From: Nocardioides daejeonensis
GTDB lineage: Bacteria; Actinomycetota; Actinomycetes; Propionibacteriales; Nocardioidaceae
Assembly: GCF_003194585.1 (NCBI RefSeq)
Contig: NZ_QHKZ01000009.1
Location: 62,001-126,000 of the forward strand
Length of the DNA stretch: 64,000 nt
Direction of reading: 5' to 3'
Positions 34,781-43,419 of the stretch are shown here, piece by piece (the first letter of the stretch is position 1; each line of letters opens with the position of its first letter). The notes beneath the pieces are model-generated. The model saw nothing but the letters and a program-made list of their open reading frames with translations. It searched no databases and was not told where the DNA came from. The translations under genes and the position numbers were made by a program.

Positions 34781-35098
34781 GTGCTTCACCTTGACCTGCT
34801 TCCCGCTCTTGTTCAGGTTCTGCCGATGGACATCACCATCGACCCGAACTCCAACGGGCTGCCCGGCATCGGACAGCTCCGCAAGATCGTCGGCGCGTCG
34901 ATGACGGTCGGTCTGGTTCTGGCGGTCCTCGCACTGATCATTTCGGCCATCGTGTGGGCGATGGGCGCGAACTCGTCCAACCCGCATCTGGCCGGGCGCG
35001 GGAAGTTCGGCGTCGTGATCGCCCTTGGGGCCGCCATTGTGACCGGCGCGTCGGTGACGTTGGTGAACTTCTTCTGGAACGTCGGCCAGGCCGTCTGA
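34781..35098 (+). CDS. Small membrane protein, second VirB2-like copy (DUF6112-like)
   Basis: The 105-residue protein starts GTG at 34781, with AGGAGGAA right before it. It has IGQLRKIVGASMTVGLVLAVLALIISAIVW and a second helix (VVIALGAAIVTGASVTLVNFFW), the same pattern as the preceding gene, including a polar Ser/Asn-rich loop. It precedes the VirB6-like gene by 32 bp. One of the two could be the pilin and the other an accessory. Confidence 0.75.
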   Translation: MLHLDLLPALVQVLPMDITIDPNSNGLPGIGQLRKIVGASMTVGLVLAVLALIISAIVWAMGANSSNPHLAGRGKFGVVIALGAAIVTGASVTLVNFFWNVGQAV

Positions 35099-35130
35099 GA
35101 CGACAGATTCGGGCGACGGGAGCAAGAGCG

Positions 35131-36411
35131 ATGGGTGTGTGTGATCTGCCGGTGGTCTCCACCGTGTGCGACAAGGCCGGCGATGCGGCCGCGAGTTTGG
35201 TGACCGCGCCGTTCAACTGGCTCGCCGAGGGCATGGGCAACGCGGCGGAGTGGATGTTCGAGTCCGTGTGGTCGGTCATGGACTCCACCACCTCAGTCGA
35301 CGTCACCAGCGACGAGTACATGAAGGTCTACAACATCCTGTTCGGGATCGCGGTGTTCGTGATGCTCGGGTTCTTCCTGCTCCAGGTCATCGGGGGAATG
35401 ATCCGAAGAGAACCTGCCGCGCTCACCCGAGCGCTGACTGGTCTGGCCAAATCGATCCTCGGCTCTTTCGTCGCGATCACCTTGTTGGCGCTTGCGTTGG
35501 AGATCACCGATCAGCTCACCGTCGGGATCGTCCAGGCAGCGGGCACGAACATGGACGAGATGGGTGATCGGATCGCCCTATTGGCGGTGGGGATCGGCAG
35601 CCTCAGCCTCAAAGCGCCGGGTGCGGCGGCGATCTTGACGATCTTCCTCGCCGGGCTGGCCATCGGTGCCGCAGTGATCGTGTGGATCAGCCTGCTGGTC
35701 CGTAAAGCCCTGCTGCTCGTGGCGATCGTGTTCGCTCCCATCGCCCTGTCAGGAGCCTCGTGGGATCAGACCCGCGGATGGATCGGTAAGTGGGCGACGT
35801 TCGTGATCGCGTTGATCTTGTCCAAGCTCGTACTTGTGGTGATCTTCCTACTCGCCACCGCCCAGATCTCGGCACCGATCGATGCCGACTTGAAGTCCGT
35901 CAGTGAACCGATCGCCGGTGTCGTGTTGATGCTGATGGCCGGCTTCGCGCCGTACATGACCTACAAGGCGATCAGCTTCATGGGCTTCGACATGTACCAC
36001 GCGATGTCGGCTGAGCAGGAGACCAAGGCGTCGATGAACCGGCCCATGCCGATGCGTGGCGGTGGTGCTGGCGGTGGCACTGTTCCCAAGATCCTCGGCG
36101 GCAACAGTGGTGGACCGGGAGGCACCACCCGCGGACCCGCTCCGGCGTCCGCCGCGAGCGGGTCAGGTGGGGCAGCGTCTGGTGGTGGTGCCGCTGCTGC
36201 TGGAGGTGTGGTGGCCGCCGGTGCCGTGGCAGCGAAGGAAGCCGCGACGGCTGGCCCGAGGATGGGCAACTTCGTCGCCACCCAGGCTTCGGGTCATGCT
36301 GAGCAAGCCAGCGCCCCAACAGGTGCCGCAGGAGCGGTTCCTGCGCACAACGTTGATCCGACTCCCCCGGCGGCGTCGCGACGGGACGGCGAATCTGGAG
36401 GCGGACGATGA
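35131..36411 (+). CDS. VirB6/TrbL-like polytopic membrane protein
   Basis: The 426-residue protein has an extracytoplasmic-like start (DLPVVSTVCDKAGDAAASLV), about six membrane segments (e.g. ILFGIAVFVMLGFFLLQVIGG; AAILTIFLAGLAIGAAVIVW; FVIALILSKLVLVVIFLLA), then a Gly/Ala/Pro-rich cytoplasmic tail. This is typical of TrbL/VirB6-like inner-membrane channel proteins of actinobacterial transfer systems. The ATG at 35131 follows GGGAGC. It overlaps the next gene by 4 bp. Confidence 0.85.
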   Translation: MGVCDLPVVSTVCDKAGDAAASLVTAPFNWLAEGMGNAAEWMFESVWSVMDSTTSVDVTSDEYMKVYNILFGIAVFVMLGFFLLQVIGGMIRREPAALTRALTGLAKSILGSFVAITLLALALEITDQLTVGIVQAAGTNMDEMGDRIALLAVGIGSLSLKAPGAAAILTIFLAGLAIGAAVIVWISLLVRKALLLVAIVFAPIALSGASWDQTRGWIGKWATFVIALILSKLVLVVIFLLATAQISAPIDADLKSVSEPIAGVVLMLMAGFAPYMTYKAISFMGFDMYHAMSAEQETKASMNRPMPMRGGGAGGGTVPKILGGNSGGPGGTTRGPAPASAASGSGGAASGGGAAAAGGVVAAGAVAAKEAATAGPRMGNFVATQASGHAEQASAPTGAAGAVPAHNVDPTPPAASRRDGESGGGR

Positions 36412-37877
36412 GTGCGCCGCAGACCTCAACGTCGAGCACCTACGACCTGCAGCCGGTGAAGTTCTCACGGCTCGCACGCCGGGGTGTGCTGTTCGGGCTC
36501 ACTGTCTCCCAACTGGTGGTGGTCGGTATCGGTGCAGCCATGCTCGTGTTCTGCCTTTACGTCGGCGGTGGGGCCAGTTTGATCGTCGCTGTCCCGGTCA
36601 TCGTGTGCTGTGCGGCGCTGGCCTGGGTGGGTGTGGGTGGTCGCAAGCTGATCCAGTGGGTTCCGATCGTCGGCATCTGGGTGTGGCGCTCGACGGGAGG
36701 ACAATTGGCCTACCGGCGCCGCATCGTGGCGCCTCGGCCGGTCGGGACACTCGCGCTGCCCGGGGATGCCGCCAGGCTGCGGCAATGGTTGGACCCTGAA
36801 TCCGGTGCCGTGATGGTGCACGACCCCCATAAGTCGACACTGACGGCGATCGTCGCGGTCTCGCATCCAGCGTTCATCCTGCTCGACCCGCTCGAACAGG
36901 AACGGCGGGTCACCGGTTGGGGTCGCGTTCTCGCGACCGCGTGCCGGTCGGGTCGGATCGCCTCCTTGCAGGTCATGGAACGGACCCTGCCGGACTCCGG
37001 CAAAGGGCTTGCCGAATGGTGGCAGCAGCACGGAACCAGTGACGGCAGTTTCACCGCCACCACGTACGGCGAACTCATCGACCGTGCCGGACCCGCCGGG
37101 GAACGACACGCATCGACCATCTCGGTCTCGCTCGACCTCAAGTCCGCCAGTCGAGCGATCCGGGCCGCCGGCGGCGGCAACCGGGGCGCCGCAGCCGTGC
37201 TGCGACAGGAGATGTCGACCATCGTGGCCGCACTCCGCTCAGCCGACCTCGCACCATCGGACTGGTTGGAACCTGGAGAACTCGCAGTCATCCTGCGCGG
37301 CGCCTACGACCCCGACATCGGCGCAGCGCTGGAACGCCAAGGCGACATCGGGCGCGACCTGGCCACCGCCGGACCCGTGGCCGTCACCGAAAACTGGGCG
37401 ATGCTGCGCTCTGACTCCGCGCACCATTGCGTGCTGTGGATCAGTGAATGGCCACGGTCGCTGGTCTTCCCCGGCTTCCTCGCGCCCGTTCTGCTGTCGT
37501 CGGGTATCCGACGGACGTTCAGCCTGCTGTACACGCCCCTGCGTACCGACCAGGCCGCCCGCGACATCCGCAAGAAGAAGACCGAGTACGTCTCCGACGC
37601 GGCGCAACGGCAACGCATCGGGCAAGTCGAGGACGCCCAACACAGCGCTGAATACCAAGACGTCCTCCAGCAAGAAGCCGACCTCACTGCCGGCCACGGC
37701 GTCCTGCGGGTCACCGGGCTGATCGCCGTCAGCGCCAGCGACCCTGACGAACTCGAACGCGCCGTCGCTGACATCGAGCAGGCCGCCATCCAAGCCTCCT
37801 GCGAAACCCGGCGCCTGTGGGGGCAGCAAGCCCAAGCGTTCACCGCAGCCGCGTTGCCTTTGTGTCGCCAACTCTGA
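36408..37877 (+). CDS. SCO6880-family type IV secretion protein
   Basis: The 489-residue protein has two membrane segments near the start (LTVSQLVVVGIGAAMLVFCLYV; LIVAVPVIVCCAALAWVGVG), a PrgI/VirB3-like beginning, then a large cytoplasmic domain resembling VirB4 N-terminal regions (MVHDPHKSTLTAIVAV; LLYTPLRTDQAARDI). It is the actinobacterial SCO6880 type that accompanies VirB4. It lacks a P-loop of its own. The next ATPase (38325) may provide it, so the two could work as a split VirB4 unit. Confidence 0.85.
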   Translation: MSAPQTSTSSTYDLQPVKFSRLARRGVLFGLTVSQLVVVGIGAAMLVFCLYVGGGASLIVAVPVIVCCAALAWVGVGGRKLIQWVPIVGIWVWRSTGGQLAYRRRIVAPRPVGTLALPGDAARLRQWLDPESGAVMVHDPHKSTLTAIVAVSHPAFILLDPLEQERRVTGWGRVLATACRSGRIASLQVMERTLPDSGKGLAEWWQQHGTSDGSFTATTYGELIDRAGPAGERHASTISVSLDLKSASRAIRAAGGGNRGAAAVLRQEMSTIVAALRSADLAPSDWLEPGELAVILRGAYDPDIGAALERQGDIGRDLATAGPVAVTENWAMLRSDSAHHCVLWISEWPRSLVFPGFLAPVLLSSGIRRTFSLLYTPLRTDQAARDIRKKKTEYVSDAAQRQRIGQVEDAQHSAEYQDVLQQEADLTAGHGVLRVTGLIAVSASDPDELERAVADIEQAAIQASCETRRLWGQQAQAFTAAALPLCRQL

Positions 37878-37932
37878 CCGTTGCGGCGCACCTGGTTATC
37901 AACCCAGGCGTCATGACCATTCGGGAGGAAAC

Positions 37933-38328
37933 GTGCCGACCTTCACCAACCCCACCGTTGATGCAGCTGAGGCCGAGCAGGCGCTGCGCGGTCTCACGCA
38001 CGCCACACGCCGGATCGACGACCCCTCCCAGATCTACGGAATCCTGGCCTCGCTGTCTCAAGCGGTCGCCTCGTTGAGCCAGTCACTGCACCAACTCGCG
38101 GCTACCCACGACAACCACGGCGTAGGCAGCCGCACCGAGGTGGTCGTTGATCCGCAGCAAGCCGGTGCCGCGTACCGGGTGTCGTGGGATCTGCACCGTG
38201 CAGGAGAGATGCTCAAGAGCGTTCAGAAGGTCGTCGATGCCGCCCACGAGGCCGAAGCGACCCTCACCTACCAGCCCCCAGCCGTCAGCCGGTCGACCGG
38301 ACGTACCTCGGGCGGGGTGTCGTTGTGA
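37933..38328 (+). CDS. Conserved-type small helical protein between T4SS genes
   Basis: The 131-residue soluble protein (MPTFTNPTVDAAEAEQAL...) is mostly helical, with a central SLSQAVASLSQSLHQLAATH heptad-like segment and AGEMLKSVQKVVDAAHEAE. GGGAGGAAAC precedes the GTG at 37933, and the stop overlaps the VirB4-like start (GTGA). No known function. It may be a chaperone or adaptor of the secretion ATPase. Confidence 0.6.
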   Translation: MPTFTNPTVDAAEAEQALRGLTHATRRIDDPSQIYGILASLSQAVASLSQSLHQLAATHDNHGVGSRTEVVVDPQQAGAAYRVSWDLHRAGEMLKSVQKVVDAAHEAEATLTYQPPAVSRSTGRTSGGVSL

Positions 38329-39863
38329 CCGGCCGCGATACGTCTCGTCTGCACACTTCGGTTCTGGTTTCCCCGAACCGTGAACGACGCCGAGACCGCA
38401 AGGCACGAAAGGTGGCAGCCCGCGACCTGCTCGCCCGCGACCGCGCTGAGCAGAAGGCGACCGCTAGGGCCAAGGCCGATGCGCTCGCCGCGGAACGCAA
38501 AGCAACCGTGCTGCTGCCCAAAGCGGGGGAACCTGGTGCCGCGGCGTTGCGGACACCTGGACGGTTGCGGCTCCCTCGTCATCAAGACACCTCTGCCACC
38601 CTCGCGGGTGCCTATCCGTTCCTCGCCGAAGGTGGACTCGGTAGCGATGGAGTCTTCGTCGGCCAAGACCTGTACTCGGGCAGTTCGTTCGTGTTCGACC
38701 CGTGGGTGCTGTATGCGCGCGGCATGATCACCGCCCCGAACGTGGTGCTGGCCGGGATCGTGGGCTCGGGCAAGTCGTCGCTGGCGAAAAGCCTCTACAC
38801 GCGGTCCATCCCGTTCGGTCGACGCGTCTACATTCCCGGCGACCCGAAGGGTGAACACACCGCTGTGGCTGAGGCAGTCGGCGGCAAAGCCATCGCGTTG
38901 GGTCATGGGATGTCGGCGCGGTTGAACCCCCTCGACGAGGGTCACCGGCCCAGCGGACTCGACGACGTCCAGTGGGCCGCGCAAGTCAGTGCACGACGCC
39001 GCGACCTTCTTGGCGCGCTCGCTGAGACGGTGCTCGATCGTCGACTCTCACCCTTGGAACACACCGCGATCGATGTCGCACTGGGCGAGGTGGTCCGTAC
39101 CGCTGAGGTGCCGGTGCTGCCGCTGGTGGTCGACCGGCTCTTGGAACCTGATCCGACGGTGGATGCCGACGGTCGGCTCGCCGAAGACGGCCGGCTCCCC
39201 GGGCACGCGCTGCGGCGACTGGTGGCTGGTGACCTCGCTGGCCTGTTCGACGGCCCCTCAACGGTGCAGTTCGACCCGACGTTGCCGATGATCTCGCTCG
39301 ACCTGTCGCGGGTGACGGAGAACGCGACCCTGGTGTCGGTGTTGATGACCTGCGCGTCGGCGTGGATGGAGTCCGCGCTGCTGGATCCCAACGGTGGACA
39401 ACGCTGGGTCGTGTACGACGAGGCCTGGCGGCTCATGTCCCACCCCGCGCTGCTGCGCCGCATGGACGCCCACTGGCGACTTGCCCGCCACTACGGGATC
39501 GCGAACATGCTTGTCTTCCACAAACTCTCCGATCTCGACAACGTCGGCGACTCCGGATCAGCCATGCGGGCACTCGCGAACTCACTGCTCGCCAATGCGG
39601 AAACCCGGATCGTGTACCGCCAAGAGTCCGACCAACTGGGTAGCACCGCGACCGCACTCGGACTCACCGGAACCGAGCAGACGCTCCTGCCCACGCTGGG
39701 CACCGGCCAGGGCCTGTGGCGGATCAAGCACCGCTCCTTCGTCGTGCAACACCAGCTCCATCCCGCTGAGTTGGAGTTGTTCGACACCACGAGCCGGATG
39801 ACCGGCATCCACCCGGCGGAATCCTCCGCGCACCTGATGGACGACACGACATCGGGAAGGTGA
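38325..39863 (+). CDS. VirB4-like conjugation ATPase
   Basis: The 512-residue protein has a basic, coiled N-terminus (RERRRDRKARKVAARDLLARD), the entry motif MITAPNVVLAGIVGSGKSS with P-loop at about 144-152, a Walker B VVYDEAWRLM, and a FHKLSD / NAETRIVYRQE segment usual in VirB4/TraC ATPases. It powers assembly and transfer. The GTG at 38325 overlaps the previous gene. The usual long N-terminal domain is absent and may be supplied by the SCO6880-family protein. Confidence 0.92.
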   Translation: MTGRDTSRLHTSVLVSPNRERRRDRKARKVAARDLLARDRAEQKATARAKADALAAERKATVLLPKAGEPGAAALRTPGRLRLPRHQDTSATLAGAYPFLAEGGLGSDGVFVGQDLYSGSSFVFDPWVLYARGMITAPNVVLAGIVGSGKSSLAKSLYTRSIPFGRRVYIPGDPKGEHTAVAEAVGGKAIALGHGMSARLNPLDEGHRPSGLDDVQWAAQVSARRRDLLGALAETVLDRRLSPLEHTAIDVALGEVVRTAEVPVLPLVVDRLLEPDPTVDADGRLAEDGRLPGHALRRLVAGDLAGLFDGPSTVQFDPTLPMISLDLSRVTENATLVSVLMTCASAWMESALLDPNGGQRWVVYDEAWRLMSHPALLRRMDAHWRLARHYGIANMLVFHKLSDLDNVGDSGSAMRALANSLLANAETRIVYRQESDQLGSTATALGLTGTEQTLLPTLGTGQGLWRIKHRSFVVQHQLHPAELELFDTTSRMTGIHPAESSAHLMDDTTSGR

Positions 39864-40945
39864 ACCGGATGCGGCAGCAGACACGAGCAGCGCAGCAAGC
39901 ACGAGAAGCGAAACTCGACGCGCTGCACGCCAAGTTGACCGACGCGGTCAGCACCCTGGTCAGCGGCGACGACTGGCGTCGGGCACTCGAGTTCTCCGCG
40001 AGATTCCGCAGCCGGTCGTTCAACAACACGATGCTGATCTACCTGCAGCACTACGAAGCATTCCAAGCCGGCCGGGTCCCATCCGCCACTCCGACCTACG
40101 TCGCCGGCTTCAAGCAGTGGCAGACCCTGGGCCGACAAGTGAGGAAGGGACAGTCCGGGTACGGGATCCTGGCACCGGTCACCGCGCGGTTCGCGTCCCG
40201 CACCCCCGAGAACGCCGACTCGTGGCGGCGTCTCGGGCGCGGTGAACGGGCTCAGCTTGGTGAGACGACCCGCACCAAGCTGGTCGGCCTGCGGCCCGCC
40301 TATGTGTGGGACGTGACTCAGACTGACGGTGACCCGATCCCGGAACCACCCGCCCCGACCCTGTTGGCCGGCCAAGCACCTCTCGGGCTCTGGGACGGGC
40401 TCGCCGCGCAAGTCGAAGCGCGGGGGTTCACCCTCAAACAAGTCCCTGACGCGGCGGCGATCGGTGGCGCAAACGGCCTCACCGACTTCACCAGCCGTGA
40501 AGTCAGCGTCAGAACCAACATGGATGAGGCAGCCCAGGTCAAGACACTCGCGCACGAACTCGGCCACGTCATGCTCCACTCCCCCGACACCCACACGAGC
40601 GACAAGGCGACGACGCGGGACGCAGCCCTGCATCGCGGCATCGCCGAAGTCGAAGCCGAATCCGTAGCGCTGATGGTCGGCGCAGCCCACGGCCTGGACA
40701 CCAGCGCCTACACCATCCCCTACGTGACGAGTTGGGCGAGCACAGTCCCCGGGACTGACCCCGTAGATGTCGTCCAAGCCACCGCCGAGCGAGTGCGGAG
40801 CACCGCTGTTCGCGTCCTGGACCAACTGGACACTGCGCAGGTCGGCGATGGTGATCCTCCCGGAATCGAACGCACCGCCCCCGCCCGGACCAATCCGGAG
40901 CGGCGGCAACAGGCGGTCGTTGAACGGCAGGCGGTCGGGTTATGA
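39860..40945 (+). CDS. ArdC-like antirestriction/zincin protein
   Basis: The 361-residue protein has an N-terminal ArdC single-stranded-DNA-binding domain (SFNNTMLIYLQHYEA; YVAGFKQWQTLGRQVRKGQ) and a C-terminal zinc metallopeptidase region with HELGH at 232-236 (KTLAHELGHVML) and a downstream EVEAES. In plasmids, ArdC protects incoming single-stranded DNA from host restriction. It is translated in overlap with VirB4, placing it in the transfer operon. Its peptidase role is unproven here. Confidence 0.85.
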   Translation: MNRMRQQTRAAQQAREAKLDALHAKLTDAVSTLVSGDDWRRALEFSARFRSRSFNNTMLIYLQHYEAFQAGRVPSATPTYVAGFKQWQTLGRQVRKGQSGYGILAPVTARFASRTPENADSWRRLGRGERAQLGETTRTKLVGLRPAYVWDVTQTDGDPIPEPPAPTLLAGQAPLGLWDGLAAQVEARGFTLKQVPDAAAIGGANGLTDFTSREVSVRTNMDEAAQVKTLAHELGHVMLHSPDTHTSDKATTRDAALHRGIAEVEAESVALMVGAAHGLDTSAYTIPYVTSWASTVPGTDPVDVVQATAERVRSTAVRVLDQLDTAQVGDGDPPGIERTAPARTNPERRQQAVVERQAVGL

Positions 40946-41523
40946 GCCTGCTGAACCCAGCCACCGCCTACCGCCGCTCCACATCCCGGCCGCGGATCCC
41001 CGTCGTCCTGCCGCAGGTCCAGGTCACCGTCGACGACACCGGGACATTGAGCGTCAGCATCGACGACGAACCACCCACCGACGACACCAGCGGCCTGACC
41101 CGGGGCGACCTGCGTCCACTGCTGGACCGCATCGCCACCGAACGCGAATCCGCACTGCGGGTCGAGATCCACGAACCCGACGGCACCGTGTTCACCGACT
41201 TCCACACACCACAACCAGCAGCCACACCCGCCCCTGTACCACCGCCATCTATCCGTGAAACGCATGGCCGAGCAGGCGCGCAGCCGACTGTGAGAGTGAG
41301 CGCGGGAACGGTGACCGGCGAAGGCTTCGGCCCCAGCGAGACGGTCGTCATGGCGATCGTGGTGCACCGCACCACCGCCACCGCCGACGGCACCCTCGAC
41401 CTGCACCTGCCCGTCGCCCTGCTCGACCGGACAAACGAAGATGTCGTCCTCCTCGGAGAACAAACCGGCCTGGCCCCAACCCGATCGGACGCCACCGAGG
41501 CATCGGAACGGGAAGCCTCGTGA
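40942..41523 (+). CDS. Protein of unknown function in the T4SS operon
   Basis: The 193-residue protein has two small alpha/beta-looking parts separated by a Pro-rich linker (PQPAATPAPVPPPS). The first has VQVTVDDTGTLSVSIDDE. The second has TVRVSAGTVTGEGFGPSETVVMAIVVHR and LDLHLPVALLDR. It overlaps both the ArdC-like and the VirD4-like genes by 4 bp, so it is made together with them. Function unknown. Confidence 0.65.
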   Translation: MSLLNPATAYRRSTSRPRIPVVLPQVQVTVDDTGTLSVSIDDEPPTDDTSGLTRGDLRPLLDRIATERESALRVEIHEPDGTVFTDFHTPQPAATPAPVPPPSIRETHGRAGAQPTVRVSAGTVTGEGFGPSETVVMAIVVHRTTATADGTLDLHLPVALLDRTNEDVVLLGEQTGLAPTRSDATEASEREAS

Positions 41524-43280
41524 ACACCGGCGGGCGCCCGATGGACGACACCCTCGTCAACCTCGCCCTCATCGGCATCGGGATCCTCGCCGCGTTCGCC
41601 GGCCTGCTGCGGGGCGCCGCAACCCTCACCGCCTGGGTGAGCCGAACCAGTCAACCGACCGCCGATTGGGCTGCCGGAATCCGCGTGCTCAGCAACCCGG
41701 GCGACCCCAGCCGAGTATTCGGCGCTGCCATCTCGCCGTGGGTCTACTGGCCGATCGTCGCCGTACTCGTCCTGGCGCTCGGGGTGGCTGGGTTTCTGAT
41801 CTGGCGCACAGTGGATTCGATGCGGCACAGCACCCGGCACGACCCGCGGCGGCTGGCCGGTGTCGCAACCCGCGCCGAGGTGGCCGCCGTGGCGTCCAAG
41901 AAAGCACTCCTGGCCCGCTCGGCCACCCTGCGACCCAGCCTCACCAACGCCGCCCCCACCGACGTCGGCTACCTCCTCGGACGTTCCCGTGGCATGGAGG
42001 TCTGGGCGTCGGTGGAGGACTCGATCCTGCTCCTCGGGCCCCCACGATCAGGCAAAGGGCTCCACGTCGTCATCAACGCCATCCTCGACGCACCCGGCGC
42101 GGTCGTCACCACCTCAACCCGGCCCGACAACATCGCCGCCACCATCACCGCACGCCAAAAACGGGGCCCGGTCGCGGTGTTCGATCCGCAACGGCTCGCC
42201 GAAGGATTCCCCTCTGGTTTGCGGTGGTCACCCGTACGGGGATGCGAAGACCCGCTGACCGCGATGATCCGAGCCACCGGCCTCGCATCAGCCACCGGCC
42301 TGTCGGCTGGTGGAGTCGAGTCCGGCGGGTTCTGGGAAGGCAAGACCCGCACCGCGCTCCAAGCGCTACTGCACGCCGCAGCACTCGACCACCGCAGCCC
42401 CGCCGAACTGTTCGCATGGACCCTCTCACCGTCGGCAGCCAACGACGCGGTCGCGATCCTCTCCTCCCACCCCCAGGCTGCGGCCGGTTGGGGTGAATCG
42501 CTGGACTCGATGATCCACGCCGACGCCCGCACCCGCGACTCCATCTGGATGGGCGTCTCCCTCGCGCTGTCCTGCCTGGCCGACCCGCGCGTCCTCGAAT
42601 CCGTCAGCCCCTGCCCTCGTGAAGAGTTCGACCCGGCCGAGTTCCTCACCAACAACGGCACCCTCTACCTGCTCGCCACCGGAGCCGGCGCAGGAGCATC
42701 CTGGTCACTCGTCGCAGCGTTCATCGAGGACCTCGTGGAAACCGCCCGCCGACTCGCCGCCGACTCACCAGGCGCCAGACTCGACCCGCCCCTGCTACTC
42801 GCACTCGACGAGATCGGAAACCTCTCCCCACTCCCCTCCCTACCGGTGCTCATGGCTGAGGGTGGAGGCACGGGCATCACCACCCTGCCCGTCCTCCAAT
42901 CCCTCGCTCAAGCACGCGACAAATGGGGAGACCACGCAGCCGGAGCCATCTGGGACGCCAGCATCGTCAAGGTCATCCTCGGCGGAACGTCAGCAGCACG
43001 CGACCTTCAAGATCTGTCCGCGCTCATCGGCGAACGCGATGAGCAAACAGACACCGTTTCCGTCGGAGACTACGGCTCACGGTCGCTCCAACGCTCCATC
43101 CGCCGAGTGCCCGTGATGCCACCAGAAACGATCCGCACCCTGCCCTTCGGCACAGCACTGGTCTTACTGCGCAGCGCGCCACCTGTAGTGACATCTCTGC
43201 GCCCGTGGACCGCACGGCCAGAGGGCGCGGTGATCCAGCAGAACCGCACGGCGGTCGAGAAGTTGCTCCGGCGTCGCTAG
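41520..43280 (+). CDS. VirD4/TraG-like coupling protein
   Basis: The 586-residue protein has two N-terminal membrane segments (LALIGIGILAAFAGLLRG; WVYWPIVAVLVLALGVAGFLIW) and an AAA-type ATPase with P-loop LLGPPRSGKG near 173, a Walker B-like LLALDEIGNL, and LPVLQSLAQARDKWG. It links the relaxase-DNA complex to the secretion channel. GTG at 41520, with 4-bp overlap. The transcription unit that began near 34443 appears to end here, facing the MFS gene. Confidence 0.92.
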   Translation: MNTGGRPMDDTLVNLALIGIGILAAFAGLLRGAATLTAWVSRTSQPTADWAAGIRVLSNPGDPSRVFGAAISPWVYWPIVAVLVLALGVAGFLIWRTVDSMRHSTRHDPRRLAGVATRAEVAAVASKKALLARSATLRPSLTNAAPTDVGYLLGRSRGMEVWASVEDSILLLGPPRSGKGLHVVINAILDAPGAVVTTSTRPDNIAATITARQKRGPVAVFDPQRLAEGFPSGLRWSPVRGCEDPLTAMIRATGLASATGLSAGGVESGGFWEGKTRTALQALLHAAALDHRSPAELFAWTLSPSAANDAVAILSSHPQAAAGWGESLDSMIHADARTRDSIWMGVSLALSCLADPRVLESVSPCPREEFDPAEFLTNNGTLYLLATGAGAGASWSLVAAFIEDLVETARRLAADSPGARLDPPLLLALDEIGNLSPLPSLPVLMAEGGGTGITTLPVLQSLAQARDKWGDHAAGAIWDASIVKVILGGTSAARDLQDLSALIGERDEQTDTVSVGDYGSRSLQRSIRRVPVMPPETIRTLPFGTALVLLRSAPPVVTSLRPWTARPEGAVIQQNRTAVEKLLRRR

Positions 43281-43419
43281 GGGCGTCTAACGAAACCAAG
43301 ATCAGTCATACGCCACCGGGTCTAGAGGGCGGTGAATGGTCGCGGCTGACCGACGAGACACCGGGCGACGCCACGGAACACCTCATCGGGCACTTCGGGA
43401 TCGGGTTACGACGGCACGC

